A DNA stretch of 64,000 bases, taken from NCBI GenBank assembly GCA_963749895.1, contig CAVVOG010000003.1, positions 372,001 through 436,000 on the forward strand. Direction: 5' to 3'. A program made the translations under genes and the position numbers. This stretch comes from AC-51 sp963749895. GTDB lineage: Bacteria > Actinomycetota > UBA4738 > HRBIN12. Numbering within the stretch: position 1 is the stretch's first letter; every line of letters starts with the position of its first letter. This document shows, one piece after another, positions 8,266 through 17,361 of the stretch. The notes under the pieces are model-generated. The model was not told where the DNA came from, made no database searches, and saw nothing but the letters and a program-made list of their open reading frames with translations.

Positions 8266-10818
8266 ATGGACGTTCCCGAGAAGCCGAGCCTCGACGGGCT
8301 GGAGGCGAAGTGGGGGGAGTGGTGGGAGGCCGCCGGCACCTACCGCTTCGACCGTACGAAGAGCCGTGAGGACATCTACGCGATCGACACCCCGCCTCCC
8401 ACGGCGAGCGGTTCGCTCCACGTCGGCCACGTGATGTCGTACACGCACACCGACCTCGTCGCGCGCTTCCAGCGGATGCGTGGCATGGAGGTCTTCTACC
8501 CGATGGGGTGGGACGACAACGGTCTGCCGACCGAACGTCGCGTCCAGAACTACTTCGGGGTCAGGTGCGATCCCTCGCTCCCGCACGAGGCGCACTTCGA
8601 CGCCTCCTCGTTGGAGCGACCCGACGGGGACGCGGTGGCGATCAGTCGGCCCAACTTCATCGAGCTGTGTGAACGCCTGACCTCCGAGGACGAGAAGGCG
8701 TTCGAGGCGCTGTTCCGGCTGCTGGGTCTGTCCGTCGACTGGACCCAGACCTACACGACGATCGGCGAGGTTTCGCGCCGTGCGTCGCAGCGCGCTTTCC
8801 TGCGTCTGGTCGAGCGAGGCCTCGCCTACACGGCGGACGCCCCGACGATGTGGGACGTCGACTTCCGCACCGCGGTCGCGCAGGCCGAGATCGAGGACCG
8901 GGAGGTCGACGGTACCTACCACCGGATCGTGTTCGACCTGCAGGACGGCGACGGCGGGATCGAGATCGAGACGTCGCGCCCGGAGCTGATACCGGCCTGC
9001 GTCGCGCTCGTCGTGAACCCGTCGGATGAGCGGTACGCGCCCTTGGTAGGTCGCACCGTGCTCACCCCCGTGTTCCGGGTCCCGGTGCCGGTGGTGGCGC
9101 ACGAACTCGCTGACCCCGAGAAGGGAACGGGGGCCGCGCAGATCTGCACGTTCGGCGACGTCACCGACGTCGTGTGGTGGCGCGAGCTGGGGCTCCCGGC
9201 GCGCGTGGTGATCCGGCGCGACGGCACCCTGATCGAAGGCCGGTTCGGCGAGCCTGGATGGGGCTCGGCCGATCCCGACGCCGCGAACGCCGCGATGGCC
9301 GGACTGACCGGCAAGGCGGCGAAGCAGGCGCGCCGTCGGATCGTGGAGCTGCTCCGCGACGGCGGGTGGCTCCTGGGCGAGCCCGAACCGGTCCGCCACA
9401 TCGTGAAGTTCTATGAGAAGGGCGATCGTCCGCTCGAGGTGATCTCCAGCCGGCAGTGGTTCGTGAAGACGCTGCCGTTCAAGGGCGAGCTGCTTGCGCG
9501 GGGACGCGAGCTCGCGTGGCACCCCGGCTTCATGGGGGCCCGGTACGCGAGCTGGGTCGAGGGGTTGAACCAGGACTGGGCGATCAGCCGACAGCGGTAC
9601 TTCGGGGTCCCGTTCCCCGTGTGGTACCGGCTCGACGACCAGGGCGAGCCGGACTACGACGATCCGATCCTCCCCGACGAGTCGGCGCTGCCCGTCGATC
9701 CGCTCGACGACGTCCCACCCGGGTACACGGCCCAGGAGCGCGATCAGCCGGGTGGATTCACGGGTGACCCGGACGTGATGGACACGTGGGCGACCTCGTC
9801 GCTCACCCCGCAGATCGCGGCGCGGTGGGAGGACGATCCCGACCTGTTCGAGAGGCTGTTCCCGATGGACCTGCGGCCGCAGGCCCACGAGATCATCCGG
9901 ACCTGGCTCTTCTACACGGTCCTGAAGGCTCACCTCGAACATGATTCGCTCCCGTGGACCCACGCGGCGATCAGCGGGTTCGTCTTGGATCCCGACCGCA
10001 AGAAGATGTCGAAGTCGAAGGGCAACGTCGTGACGCCGACCGAGATGTTCGAACGGCACTCCTCCGACGCCGTCCGGTACTGGGCCGCCAGCGCGCGCCT
10101 GGGCGTCGACGCCGCGTTCGACGAGCAGCAGATGAAGGTCGGCCGCCGGCTCGCGATCAAGATCTTGAACGCTTCTCGGTTCACCTTGACGATGGAGGCC
10201 CTCCCCGGCGTGGTGAGCGCGCCGGTCGACCTGGCCATGCTGGCGTCGCTCCGCGGAGTGGTGCGCGACGTGACGGCGGCGTTCGAGGACTACGAGCATG
10301 CCCGCGCCCTCGATCTGATCGAGCGCTTCTTCTGGGGCTTCACCGACGACTACCTCGAGCTCGTGAAGCAGCGTGCCTACGGCGTCCACGGGACCGCCCA
10401 GGCGGCATCGGCGGTCGCGGCGCTCCGGGAGGCCCTCGACGTATTGCTGCGGCTGTTCGCACCGTTCCTCCCGTACGTGACCGAGGAGGTCTGGTCCTGG
10501 TGGCGTGAGGGCTCGATCCACCGCGCCCCGTGGCCGACCGTGGGAGAGCTCGACCTGGCTGCCGACGGTGATCCCGAGGTCTACGAGGTGGCGGCGCAGG
10601 TTCTGACCGCGGTCCGCAAGGAGAAGGCGCTCGCCAAGGTGTCCCTGCGTGTGCCCGCCGACACGGTGACGGTCCGGGACACGGCCGAGCGCCTCGGGAA
10701 GCTCGCGCTCGCGGAGAACGATCTGCGCGAAGCGGGGAACATCGGCGAGCTCGTCCGGGTCGAGGCCGAGGAGACCGGGGTCGATACGGTCCTCGGAGCG
10801 CCAGCCGAGCCGGCGTAG
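8266..10818 (+). CDS. valS: Valine--tRNA ligase
   Basis: 850 residues, a class Ia synthetase that charges tRNA-Val. The HIGH signature is HVGH at 52-55 inside PPPTASGSLHVGH, and KMSKS is at 580-584. MGWDDNGLPTERRVQN near residue 83 is typical of the actinobacterial short ValRS type. The editing (CP1) domain lies between about 200 and 370, and the anticodon-binding helical domain after about 650 (PFLPYVTEEVWSWW). The C-terminal coiled coil of classic ValRS appears short, in line with the reduced length. folC starts two bases after the stop, so the two genes are likely co-transcribed. A leaderless-type -10 element precedes the start. Confidence 0.95.
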   Translation: MDVPEKPSLDGLEAKWGEWWEAAGTYRFDRTKSREDIYAIDTPPPTASGSLHVGHVMSYTHTDLVARFQRMRGMEVFYPMGWDDNGLPTERRVQNYFGVRCDPSLPHEAHFDASSLERPDGDAVAISRPNFIELCERLTSEDEKAFEALFRLLGLSVDWTQTYTTIGEVSRRASQRAFLRLVERGLAYTADAPTMWDVDFRTAVAQAEIEDREVDGTYHRIVFDLQDGDGGIEIETSRPELIPACVALVVNPSDERYAPLVGRTVLTPVFRVPVPVVAHELADPEKGTGAAQICTFGDVTDVVWWRELGLPARVVIRRDGTLIEGRFGEPGWGSADPDAANAAMAGLTGKAAKQARRRIVELLRDGGWLLGEPEPVRHIVKFYEKGDRPLEVISSRQWFVKTLPFKGELLARGRELAWHPGFMGARYASWVEGLNQDWAISRQRYFGVPFPVWYRLDDQGEPDYDDPILPDESALPVDPLDDVPPGYTAQERDQPGGFTGDPDVMDTWATSSLTPQIAARWEDDPDLFERLFPMDLRPQAHEIIRTWLFYTVLKAHLEHDSLPWTHAAISGFVLDPDRKKMSKSKGNVVTPTEMFERHSSDAVRYWAASARLGVDAAFDEQQMKVGRRLAIKILNASRFTLTMEALPGVVSAPVDLAMLASLRGVVRDVTAAFEDYEHARALDLIERFFWGFTDDYLELVKQRAYGVHGTAQAASAVAALREALDVLLRLFAPFLPYVTEEVWSWWREGSIHRAPWPTVGELDLAADGDPEVYEVAAQVLTAVRKEKALAKVSLRVPADTVTVRDTAERLGKLALAENDLREAGNIGELVRVEAEETGVDTVLGAPAEPA

Positions 10819-10820
10819 CG

Positions 10821-12110
10821 ATGCGGTTCACCGACGCCCTCGCCCGGCTCGACGCCCGGCAGCCGGAATCGATGCCGGCGCCCTCGCTCGACCGGATCCG
10901 GGAGCTGGTCACCTACCTCGACCAGCCGCAGCTGACCTATCCGACGATCCACGTCTCAGGGACGAACGGCAAGACGACCGCCGCGCGCGTCGCGACGTCG
11001 GTGGCGTGCGCGCACGGGCTGCCCGCAGGTCTGTTCACGTCCCCCCACCTGCTTTCCGTGACCGAGCGGTTCCGGGTCTGCGACCTGGACATGACCGAGC
11101 AGGAGTTCGCCGACGGATGGGAGTACCTCGAGCCGTACCTGGAGCTCGTCGACGGCATGGGCCACGGCGAGGTCACGTACTTCGAGGCGATCACGGCGCT
11201 GGCGTACGTGTGGTTCGCCGACCGACCGGTGGGGATCGGGGTCTTCGAGGTGGGCATGGGTGGGGGATGGGACGCGACGAACCTCGTGGCCAGTGACGTC
11301 GCGGTGGTGACACCGATCGGGATGGACCACGTCGCCGAGCTGGGGCCGACGCTCACCGACATCGCGACCGAGAAGGCGGGCATCATCAAGCCCGGGAAGG
11401 TGGCCGTGATCCGCGAGCAGGAGCCGGAGGCCGCGCTCGTCCTGGCAGCGCGCGCCGACTCCGTCGACGCGCGCCTCCTCCATGAAGGGCCGGACTGGGA
11501 GGTGATCGACCCGCTGATGGCCGTCGGTGGGCAGTCGTTCGGTCTACAGGGGCTGCATGCGACCTACGAGGACCTCTACCTGCCGCTGTTCGGCAGCTAT
11601 TCGGTCGCGAACGCCGCCGCGGGGATCGTGGCGGTCGAGGCGTTCGTCGGTGAGGCGCTCGACGACGACGCGGTGCGAGGTGGCCTGCGTTCGGTCAGGT
11701 CGCCCGGCCGGCTCGAGGTCGTCGGCCACGAGCCGCTCGTGCTCCTCGACGGCGCGCACAACCCGGCGGGTGCGCAGGCGCTGGCCGAGGCGATGGGGGA
11801 GTTCTTCACCTGGGATCGGCTCCACATGGTGATCGCCGTGAGCGCGAGCAAGGATCTCGAGGGGATGATCACGGCGCTCGCGCCCATCGCCGACGTCGCA
11901 TACGCGACCCGCAACGACAGCGTGCGCAGCGGCGATCCGCTCGCCGTCGCCGAGGGCCTTCGGGCGGTCGGGACACCGGCCCAGACCTTCGGGTCGGTCG
12001 CCGAGGCTCTGCGCGCCGCCCGTGCTGAGGCGGCGCCGGCAGACGCGATCCTCGTGACGGGTTCACTGTTCACCGTCGCCGACGCGATGCGCGCGCTGGG
12101 TCGCGGCTGA
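10821..12110 (+). CDS. folC: Bifunctional folylpolyglutamate synthase/dihydrofolate synthase
   Basis: 429 residues, a Mur-ligase-type enzyme that joins glutamate to dihydropteroate or folate using ATP. The P-loop is SGTNGKTT at 46-53. GMDHVAELGPTLTDIATEKAGIIK (the family's carbamylated-lysine and omega-loop region) lies at about 168-191, and the C-terminal domain has LLDGAHNPAGAQAL near 310. The start follows the valS stop by two bases, an arrangement common in bacteria. No obvious ribosome site is seen, so translation may be coupled to valS. Confidence 0.93.
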   Translation: MRFTDALARLDARQPESMPAPSLDRIRELVTYLDQPQLTYPTIHVSGTNGKTTAARVATSVACAHGLPAGLFTSPHLLSVTERFRVCDLDMTEQEFADGWEYLEPYLELVDGMGHGEVTYFEAITALAYVWFADRPVGIGVFEVGMGGGWDATNLVASDVAVVTPIGMDHVAELGPTLTDIATEKAGIIKPGKVAVIREQEPEAALVLAARADSVDARLLHEGPDWEVIDPLMAVGGQSFGLQGLHATYEDLYLPLFGSYSVANAAAGIVAVEAFVGEALDDDAVRGGLRSVRSPGRLEVVGHEPLVLLDGAHNPAGAQALAEAMGEFFTWDRLHMVIAVSASKDLEGMITALAPIADVAYATRNDSVRSGDPLAVAEGLRAVGTPAQTFGSVAEALRAARAEAAPADAILVTGSLFTVADAMRALGRG

Positions 12111-12117
12111 GGACCGC

Positions 12118-12123
12118 TACACT
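12118..12123 (+). promoter_or_regulatory. Candidate -10 element of ndk (TACACT)
   Basis: TACACT lies just after folC and 48 bases upstream of the ndk ATG, giving a leader of roughly 40 bases. The leader ends with the weak ribosome site GAAGGGA. Confidence 0.35.
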
Positions 12124-12171
12124 TCCCGCCGCGCCGCGCCCGGCGGTGCCCCAGACCTGAAGGGAACGACG

Positions 12172-12576
12172 ATGGCCACCGAATCCACCCTGTTGATCGT
12201 GAAGCCCGACGGCGTGCAGCGCGGGCTGGTCGGCGAGGTCCTGCGTCGGGTCGAGGCGAAGGGCCTCACGATCGAGCAGATGGACCTGCGGGTGATCGAG
12301 CGCTCGGTCGCCGAAGAGCACTACGGCGAGCACCGCGAGAAGCCGTTCTTCGGCGAGCTCGTCGGGTTCATCACGAGTGGACCCGTCGTCGCCGCGAAGA
12401 TCACCGGTGAGGACGCGATCACGTGCTGGCGCACGATGATGGGACCGACGAACCCCGTCGAGGCGCCGCCCGGTTCGATCCGCGGGGACTTCGCCACGAC
12501 GATCGGGGAGAACATCGTGCACGGCAGCGACTCGCCGGCGTCCGCCACGCGCGAGCTCGCCCTGTTCTTCGGTTGA
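12172..12576 (+). CDS. ndk: Nucleoside diphosphate kinase
   Basis: 134 residues, the usual length. It transfers the gamma phosphate from NTPs to NDPs through a phosphohistidine. The active-site histidine is H117 in NIVHGSDS, and the N-terminus TLLIVKPDGVQRGLVGE and the TMMGPTNPVEAPPGSIRGD region are canonical. In many actinobacteria ndk follows folC, as here. The next gene begins 12 bases later with a ribosome site that overlaps the ndk stop. Confidence 0.97.
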   Translation: MATESTLLIVKPDGVQRGLVGEVLRRVEAKGLTIEQMDLRVIERSVAEEHYGEHREKPFFGELVGFITSGPVVAAKITGEDAITCWRTMMGPTNPVEAPPGSIRGDFATTIGENIVHGSDSPASATRELALFFG

Positions 12577-12583
12577 GGTGATC
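12575..12583 (+). promoter_or_regulatory. Extended Shine-Dalgarno overlapping ndk stop
   Basis: GAGGTGATC is a nine-base perfect match to the complement of the conserved 16S rRNA 3' end. It is five bases from the GTG at 12589 and overlaps the ndk TGA, which fixes the start of the serine hydrolase gene and suggests coupling. Confidence 0.6.
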
Positions 12584-12588
12584 GCACC

Positions 12589-14220
12589 GTGCCCGGGCTC
12601 CAGGACGCGTTCGAAGCGATCGGCGATGCCGCCGAGCACCATCTCCCGCAGACCCATGCGGCCGGCATCGCCCTCGGGGTGACCGACCACGAGGAGCTGC
12701 TCGGGATCGTCGTGCGAGGGTTCGCCGACGTCGCGGCCCAGTCGCCGGTCCGGCCGGAGACACGGTTCCAGATCGGATCGATCTCGAAGCAGTTCGCCTC
12801 GATCGTGGCGCTGCAGGAGGTCGAGGCGGGTCGGCTCGACCTCCACGTGTCGGTGAACGAGCTCGTGCCGTGGCTCGAGTTGCCCGAGCCGTTCGGGCCG
12901 ATCACGATGCACCACCTCCTGACCCACACGGGCGGGCTGCCCACGGGGATGGAGGAGTCACCCGCGGGTCCCGGATCGGTCGTCGTGATCCGCACCGCGC
13001 CGCCGACGAGGCCCCCGGGGGAGCGCTTCCACTACTCGAACGCCGGCTACAAGATCGTGGGGTTCGTGCTGGAGGAGCTCACCGGGACGCCGATCCACAG
13101 GTTGCTCCGCGAGCGCGTCTTGGTGCCGCTCGGGATGCGGCACTCGCAGGCGGACATCACACCCGAGAGCTACCTGTCCACCGCGGTGGGGTATGAGCCG
13201 ATGCTGGACGACCGGGTTCCGCACCTGAGCCACCCGCTCGGGGTGGCTCCTCGGATCGCGTCGAACACCGCCGACGGATCGATCGTCTCGACGATCGCCG
13301 ACATGTCCGCGTACGCACGGATACTGATCGGCGGCGGGTCCACGATCGTCGACGAGCACGAGGTGACTGTGCTGTCGACCGAGATGTTCGAACGGCTCAC
13401 CGAGGGCTACGTCGACAGCGGTGAGCGTGGCGAGCGCTACGGGTACGGGCTCGACGTCTGGACCCACGATGACGGGCGCCGCTTCCTGGCGCACACGGGG
13501 GGCATGGTCGGATACACGGCCCACCTGATCGTCGACCGCGACAGCGGGCTGGCATGCATCGCGCTGCAGAACGGGGGTGGCGACAAGGATGCACTCGTGC
13601 GGTACGCGATCGATGCCGTGCGCGCGGCGGTGAACGGGATGCCGGTCGCCCCGGCGCCGCATCCACCGGCACCCACCGAACTCGCGAAGGCCGACGAGCT
13701 GGCGGGAACCTACGTGGGGGAGCGGACGATCGAGCTCCAGGGGACCTCCGACGGGCTCCGGCTGGTCGACGGGGCCCTCGGCGTGCTGCTCGAGCGGTGG
13801 CCGGGGACCGATGACGCCTTCCTCGTGCCGCACCCGACCTGGGACCGGTACCTCCTGCGGGTGGTGCGTGAGGATGGAGCGGTGGTCGAGCTCACCCACG
13901 GGCCCTCGCGGTTCGCGCCCGAGGGTCGCCCGCTCACGCCCGCACCGGAGCCCGATCCGGTGTGGGCCGGGTACGTTGGCTTCTACCGCTCGAACGACCC
14001 ATGGTTCGCGACGCTCCGGGTCTTCCAGCGCGGGGGTCGCCTGTGGTCCCAGGCGCCCGCGTACGGGGAGGAGACCCCGCTCACGCCGCTCGAGGATGGA
14101 TCGTTCGGGGGCGAGGATCCCGCGGTGCCGGGGCGCTGGCGTTTCGAGGACGTGATCGGAGGCCGTGCGATGTCGGTGTGGCTCGACGGAGGCCGGCTCT
14201 ACCGGTCCTTCGAGGAGTGA
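12589..14220 (+). CDS. Serine hydrolase, beta-lactamase class C family
   Basis: 543 residues. Catalytic motifs: S-I-S-K at 64-67 (nucleophile S64, K67), Y-S-N in FHYSNAGYK near 145, and H-T-G-G in LAHTGGMVGY near 303 as the third box. After the catalytic domain (about 1-355) come two beta-rich segments (about 365-450 and 455-543) of the kind found behind D-aminopeptidase or FmtA-like hydrolases. No signal peptide is visible, so it may be cytoplasmic. The substrate is unknown; peptidoglycan peptides, D-amino acid peptides or esters are possible. GTG start with a perfect ribosome site. Confidence 0.85.
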   Translation: MPGLQDAFEAIGDAAEHHLPQTHAAGIALGVTDHEELLGIVVRGFADVAAQSPVRPETRFQIGSISKQFASIVALQEVEAGRLDLHVSVNELVPWLELPEPFGPITMHHLLTHTGGLPTGMEESPAGPGSVVVIRTAPPTRPPGERFHYSNAGYKIVGFVLEELTGTPIHRLLRERVLVPLGMRHSQADITPESYLSTAVGYEPMLDDRVPHLSHPLGVAPRIASNTADGSIVSTIADMSAYARILIGGGSTIVDEHEVTVLSTEMFERLTEGYVDSGERGERYGYGLDVWTHDDGRRFLAHTGGMVGYTAHLIVDRDSGLACIALQNGGGDKDALVRYAIDAVRAAVNGMPVAPAPHPPAPTELAKADELAGTYVGERTIELQGTSDGLRLVDGALGVLLERWPGTDDAFLVPHPTWDRYLLRVVREDGAVVELTHGPSRFAPEGRPLTPAPEPDPVWAGYVGFYRSNDPWFATLRVFQRGGRLWSQAPAYGEETPLTPLEDGSFGGEDPAVPGRWRFEDVIGGRAMSVWLDGGRLYRSFEE

Positions 14221-14229
14221 GTCGCTGCT

Positions 14230-14493
14230 TCAGCCCGAGGTACGTCCCCGAGCCCAGCCCCAGATCAGCAGAACGATCACCGCACCTGCGATCGACCCGA
14301 GGATGCCGCTGATCCGCAGCTCGATGCCGTCTCCGGACACGAGGCTGATCAGCAGCCCCCCGACGAACGAACCGATCAGGCCGGCCGCGAGCGCCTCTCC
14401 CCAGTTGCGGTGTCCCAGGCGGGTGCGTCCCAAGACCAACTGGGCGACCCAGCCGATCGCCATCCCGAACACGATCAATCCGAGGATCAGCAT
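14230..14493 (-). CDS. GlsB/YeaQ/YmgE family membrane protein
   Basis: 87 residues with three hydrophobic helices. GWVAQLVLGR near residue 14, GLIGSFVGGLL near 38 and GILGSIAGAVIVLLIWGW near 63 match the transglycosylase-associated (PF04226) family of small stress-induced membrane proteins. It converges on the serine hydrolase gene with a nine-base gap. An inverted repeat lies in the region upstream of its start. Confidence 0.85.
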   Translation of the reverse strand: MLILGLIVFGMAIGWVAQLVLGRTRLGHRNWGEALAAGLIGSFVGGLLISLVSGDGIELRISGILGSIAGAVIVLLIWGWARGRTSG

Positions 14494-14525
14494 GCCTTCT
14501 GCTCCTTCGCCGACGTCAGGTCCGA

Positions 14526-14552
14526 CAGAGGGTACCTGGCGGGTGCCCTCTG
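14526..14552. repeat. 11-bp stem-loop between divergent genes
   Basis: CAGAGGGTACC at 14526-14536 pairs with GGTGCCCTCTG at 14542-14552 (one G-T pair) around a five-base loop. It lies 33 bases upstream of the GlsB-like gene and in the promoter side of the divergent lipoprotein gene. It could be an operator or a 5' leader hairpin. Confidence 0.4.
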
Positions 14553-14590
14553 CTCCGTGCCGCGTGGGGTCAGGACGTCGTCACACGGGA

Positions 14591-14596
14591 TAGCGT
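14591..14596 (+). promoter_or_regulatory. Candidate -10 element (TAGCGT)
   Basis: TAGCGT lies 31 bases upstream of the lipoprotein start at 14628; the implied leader contains the ribosome site AGGAGG at 14616-14621. Confidence 0.35.
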
Positions 14597-14627
14597 ATGG
14601 CGTGGACGAAGCGACAGGAGGACGGAC

Positions 14628-15026
14628 GTGAGGTTCAAGGTGATCGTGGTGCTGGCCGTGTTGGGGTCGCTGGCCCTGAGCGGCTGCAGCGAGCAGGCGG
14701 ATCCGGTATGCGACGAGCTCGAGACGCTGCGAGGTTCGATCGCGACCCTGGGTGACCTCACCCTCGAGGAAGGGGCGCTCGAACAGCTTCAGAGCACGGT
14801 GACGCAGATCCAGGCCGACGCGCAGGCCGTGCGTGACGCGGCCGACGAAGGGTTCGGTGCCGAGCTGGGGACGTTCGAGTCCACGCTCCGTGAGCTGGCC
14901 GACGGGGTCGCGGGCGTCGTCGACGCACCGAGCGCGGCCTCCGTCGCGGCACTGGCGGCGGAGGTGGGCGACACCCAGCAGGCGTGGGAGGCGCTCAAGG
15001 CTGCGGCGCCGGACTGCGAGGTCTGA
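14628..15026 (+). CDS. Small predicted lipoprotein
   Basis: 132 residues. A hydrophobic signal (about 4-18) ends in a lipobox, LALSGC, so the mature protein should be lipid-anchored at C20. The rest is helical, with regular heptad-like spacing (LEQLQSTVTQIQADAQAVRD), and carries two further cysteines, one near the start (VCDEL) and one near the end (PDCEV), which may form a disulphide. No family is recognised. The GTG start is set by AGGAGG seven bases upstream. Confidence 0.7.
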   Translation: MRFKVIVVLAVLGSLALSGCSEQADPVCDELETLRGSIATLGDLTLEEGALEQLQSTVTQIQADAQAVRDAADEGFGAELGTFESTLRELADGVAGVVDAPSAASVAALAAEVGDTQQAWEALKAAAPDCEV

Positions 15027-15054
15027 GCCTGATCGGACGCCGGAGGGCTCCGCG

Positions 15055-16287
15055 TCAGACGGCGCGGAAGGCGACGCTCGCGTTCTGCCCGCCGAAGCCG
15101 AACGAGTTCGACAGCGCGAGCTCGACCTGCAACTCGCGAGCGTCGTTCGGCGTGACGTCGAGGTCGCAGTCCGGATCGGGCGTCGCGTAGTGGATCGTCG
15201 GGGGGATCGCGCCGTTCGCGATCGCCAGGGCACAGGCAGCGCCCTCGACCGCCCCTGCGGCGCCGAGCATGTGCCCGGTCATCGACTTCGTCGACGAGAC
15301 GGCGACCTGCTTCGCGTGGTCCCCGAGGACGTTCTTGATCGCGGCGGTCTCGGCTGCGTCGTTCAGCGGTGTGGACGTGCCGTGGGCGTTCACGTAGGTG
15401 ACCGCCTCAGGCTCGGCCTGGGCGTCACGGAGCGCCCAGCGCATCGCGAGGGTCGCGCCCGAGCCCTTCGGGTCGGGCGCGGTGATGTGATACGCGTCCG
15501 CGCTGGCCCCGTAGCCGGCGACCTCGCAGTAGATCCGCGCGCCGCGTGCGCGGGCGTGCTCCTCGGACTCCAGGACGAGCGCGCACGCGCCCTCGGACAA
15601 CACGAAGCCGTTGCGCTCCGCGTCGAACGGACGTGACGCGGTCTCGGGGTCGGGGTTCTTCGTGAGCGCGGTCATCTGTGCGAACGCAGCGACCGTCAGC
15701 GGGTTCGTCGCCGACTCCGAGCCTCCCGCGATGCACACGTCGAGGTAGCCATCGCGGATCATCCGCATCCCCTCGCCGATCGCGTGGTTCGACGAGGCGC
15801 AGGCCGAGATCGTGCAGTAGTTCGGCCCGGTGAAGCCGTAGAGCATCGCGATGTGGCCGGCGGGCGCGTTGGACATCAACATCGGGACCATGAACGGCGA
15901 CACACGCCCCGGGCCCTTCTCCAGCAGGACGGAGTGCGCGCTCAGGAGGGTCTCGATCCCCCCGATCCCGGTCGCGTACACGGAGCCGCCGCGCTCGGAG
16001 ACCACCTCAGGACGTCCTGCGTCCTCGAAGGCGAGCTTCGCCGAAGCGATCGCGAACTGCGTGAACCGGTCGGTCCGCCGAACCTCCTTCGGCTCGAGGA
16101 AATCGGTGGGTTCGAAGTCCGCCACCTCACCGGCGACCGACACGGGGAGGTCGTCGATCGGGAACCGCGTGATCGTCCGGATGCCGTTGCGGCCGGCGAC
16201 CAACCCGGCCCAGAAGTCGTCGACGCCGATCCCCACGGGGGTGACGGGGCCGAGGCCCGTGACGACGACGCGGCGACGATCGCTCAC
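15055..16287 (-). CDS. fabF: Beta-ketoacyl-ACP synthase II
   Basis: 410 residues. It condenses malonyl-ACP with growing acyl-ACP in type II fatty-acid synthesis. The nucleophile cysteine is in NYCTISACASSNHAIG near residue 168, the two histidines in VNAHGTSTPLND and KSMTGHMLGAAGAVEG, and the C-terminal NSFGFGGQNA glycine loop is intact. Length and N-terminus (RRRVVVTGLGPVTPVG) are standard. Last gene of the fabH-fabG-acpP-fabF run, 24 bases after acpP. Confidence 0.96.
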   Translation of the reverse strand: MSDRRRVVVTGLGPVTPVGIGVDDFWAGLVAGRNGIRTITRFPIDDLPVSVAGEVADFEPTDFLEPKEVRRTDRFTQFAIASAKLAFEDAGRPEVVSERGGSVYATGIGGIETLLSAHSVLLEKGPGRVSPFMVPMLMSNAPAGHIAMLYGFTGPNYCTISACASSNHAIGEGMRMIRDGYLDVCIAGGSESATNPLTVAAFAQMTALTKNPDPETASRPFDAERNGFVLSEGACALVLESEEHARARGARIYCEVAGYGASADAYHITAPDPKGSGATLAMRWALRDAQAEPEAVTYVNAHGTSTPLNDAAETAAIKNVLGDHAKQVAVSSTKSMTGHMLGAAGAVEGAACALAIANGAIPPTIHYATPDPDCDLDVTPNDARELQVELALSNSFGFGGQNASVAFRAV

Positions 16288-16311
16288 CGAGGTTCCTCCT
16301 CGCGCGCCGGC

Positions 16312-16563
16312 TCAGCCGATGCCGAGCTTCGTGGCGACCAGGTCGATCGCGGCGCCCACGGTCTTGACCGACTCCATCTCGTCCTCGGGGATCTCGATGC
16401 TCCACTCCTCTTCGAGGGCGAGCACGGCTTCCACGAGGTCGAGCGAGTCGGCGTTCAGGTCTTCCTGGAAGCGGGCGTCGGGCACCACCTGTGCCTCGTC
16501 CACGGCGAGCTGTTCGGCGAGCACCTTCTTGACCCTGGTTTCGATCTCGGCACGGTCCGTCAT
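16312..16563 (-). CDS. acpP: Acyl carrier protein
   Basis: 83 residues, acidic and helical. The phosphopantetheine site is S40 in DLNADSLDLVE. It carries the growing acyl chain for fabD, fabH, fabF and fabG. I start it at 16563 because AGGAGG (16572-16577) is eight bases from that ATG, whereas an in-frame ATG at 16569 would leave only two. It lies between fabG and fabF. Confidence 0.95.
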   Translation of the reverse strand: MTDRAEIETRVKKVLAEQLAVDEAQVVPDARFQEDLNADSLDLVEAVLALEEEWSIEIPEDEMESVKTVGAAIDLVATKLGIG

Positions 16564-16593
16564 CTGCATGTCCTCCTGTCGTGGAACCGCACC

Positions 16594-16599
16594 AGCCTA
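16594..16599 (-). promoter_or_regulatory. Candidate -10 element for acpP-fabF (TAGGCT, minus strand)
   Basis: TAGGCT on the minus strand lies between fabG and acpP, with a leader of about 24 bases that includes AGGAGG. It would allow extra acpP-fabF transcription beyond the operon message. Confidence 0.35.
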
Positions 16600-16620
16600 G
16601 CGGGCGGCCCCGGCCTGCGG

Positions 16621-17361
16621 CTACGCCGTGAGCCCCCCGTCGACGGGGATCACGGCGCCGTTCACGTACGACGCGTCCTCGGACATCAAGAACCCGACGA
16701 CGGCCGCGACCTCATCGAGGGTCGCGGTGCGCCCGATCGGGGTCTGCTCGACGTAGAACGCGCGCGCCTTGTCGTTCAGGTACGAGGTCATCTCGGTGTC
16801 GACCAGGCCGGGACAGATCGCGTTCACCGTGACGCCCTTCGCGCCGACCTCGCGTGCGAGCGACTTCGTGAGCCCGAGCATCGCGGTCTTCGAGGTCCCG
16901 TAGGCGGTCTGCCCCGCGTTCCCGCGAAGGCCGACGGCCGAGGAGACGTTCACGATGCGTCCCCACCGCTCGCGGAGCATCCCGCGGAGCGCTTCCTTCG
17001 AGCACAGGAACGCCCCGCGGACGTTCGTCGACATCGTCTTGTCGAAGTTCTCGATCGAGTACCTCAGCAGCAGACCGTCCTGTGACCAGCCGGCGTTGTT
17101 CACGAGACCGGTGACGTTGCCCGCCTCGTCGGCGATCCGCCGGAAGGCATCCTGGACCGTCGCCTCGTCGGTCGTGTCGAGGTAGACGGCCAGCCCCGGT
17201 GTCCCGGCGGCCTCGAGCTTCTCGAGGGCCTCCTTCGCGGCCGCCTCGCTGCTGCGGTACCCGATCGCGATGGTCCAGCCGGCGCCTGCCAGATGCTCGG
17301 CGCACCGGAGCCCGATCCCGCGGGTGCCGCCGGTGACGACGGCGACCTTCTGCTGTGTCAC
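16621..17361 (-). CDS. fabG: 3-oxoacyl-ACP reductase
   Basis: 246 residues, a short-chain dehydrogenase using NADPH. The nucleotide loop is GGTRGIG at 11-17, NNAG lies near 90, the catalytic Ser is in VSSAVGLRG and Tyr/Lys in YGTSK near 155. The GTG start at 17359-17361 overlaps the fabH stop in a GTGA, so translation is coupled; GGAGGAGGG lies just upstream. A longer in-frame reading reaches 17679 but is only the shadow of fabH. Confidence 0.95.
   Translation of the reverse strand: MTQQKVAVVTGGTRGIGLRCAEHLAGAGWTIAIGYRSSEAAAKEALEKLEAAGTPGLAVYLDTTDEATVQDAFRRIADEAGNVTGLVNNAGWSQDGLLLRYSIENFDKTMSTNVRGAFLCSKEALRGMLRERWGRIVNVSSAVGLRGNAGQTAYGTSKTAMLGLTKSLAREVGAKGVTVNAICPGLVDTEMTSYLNDKARAFYVEQTPIGRTATLDEVAAVVGFLMSEDASYVNGAVIPVDGGLTA

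Noticed and set aside
8215..10521. 768-codon open frame on the minus strand
   Set aside because: It is antisense to valS, has Arg/Asp/His-rich composition and no domain; it is a shadow caused by high GC.
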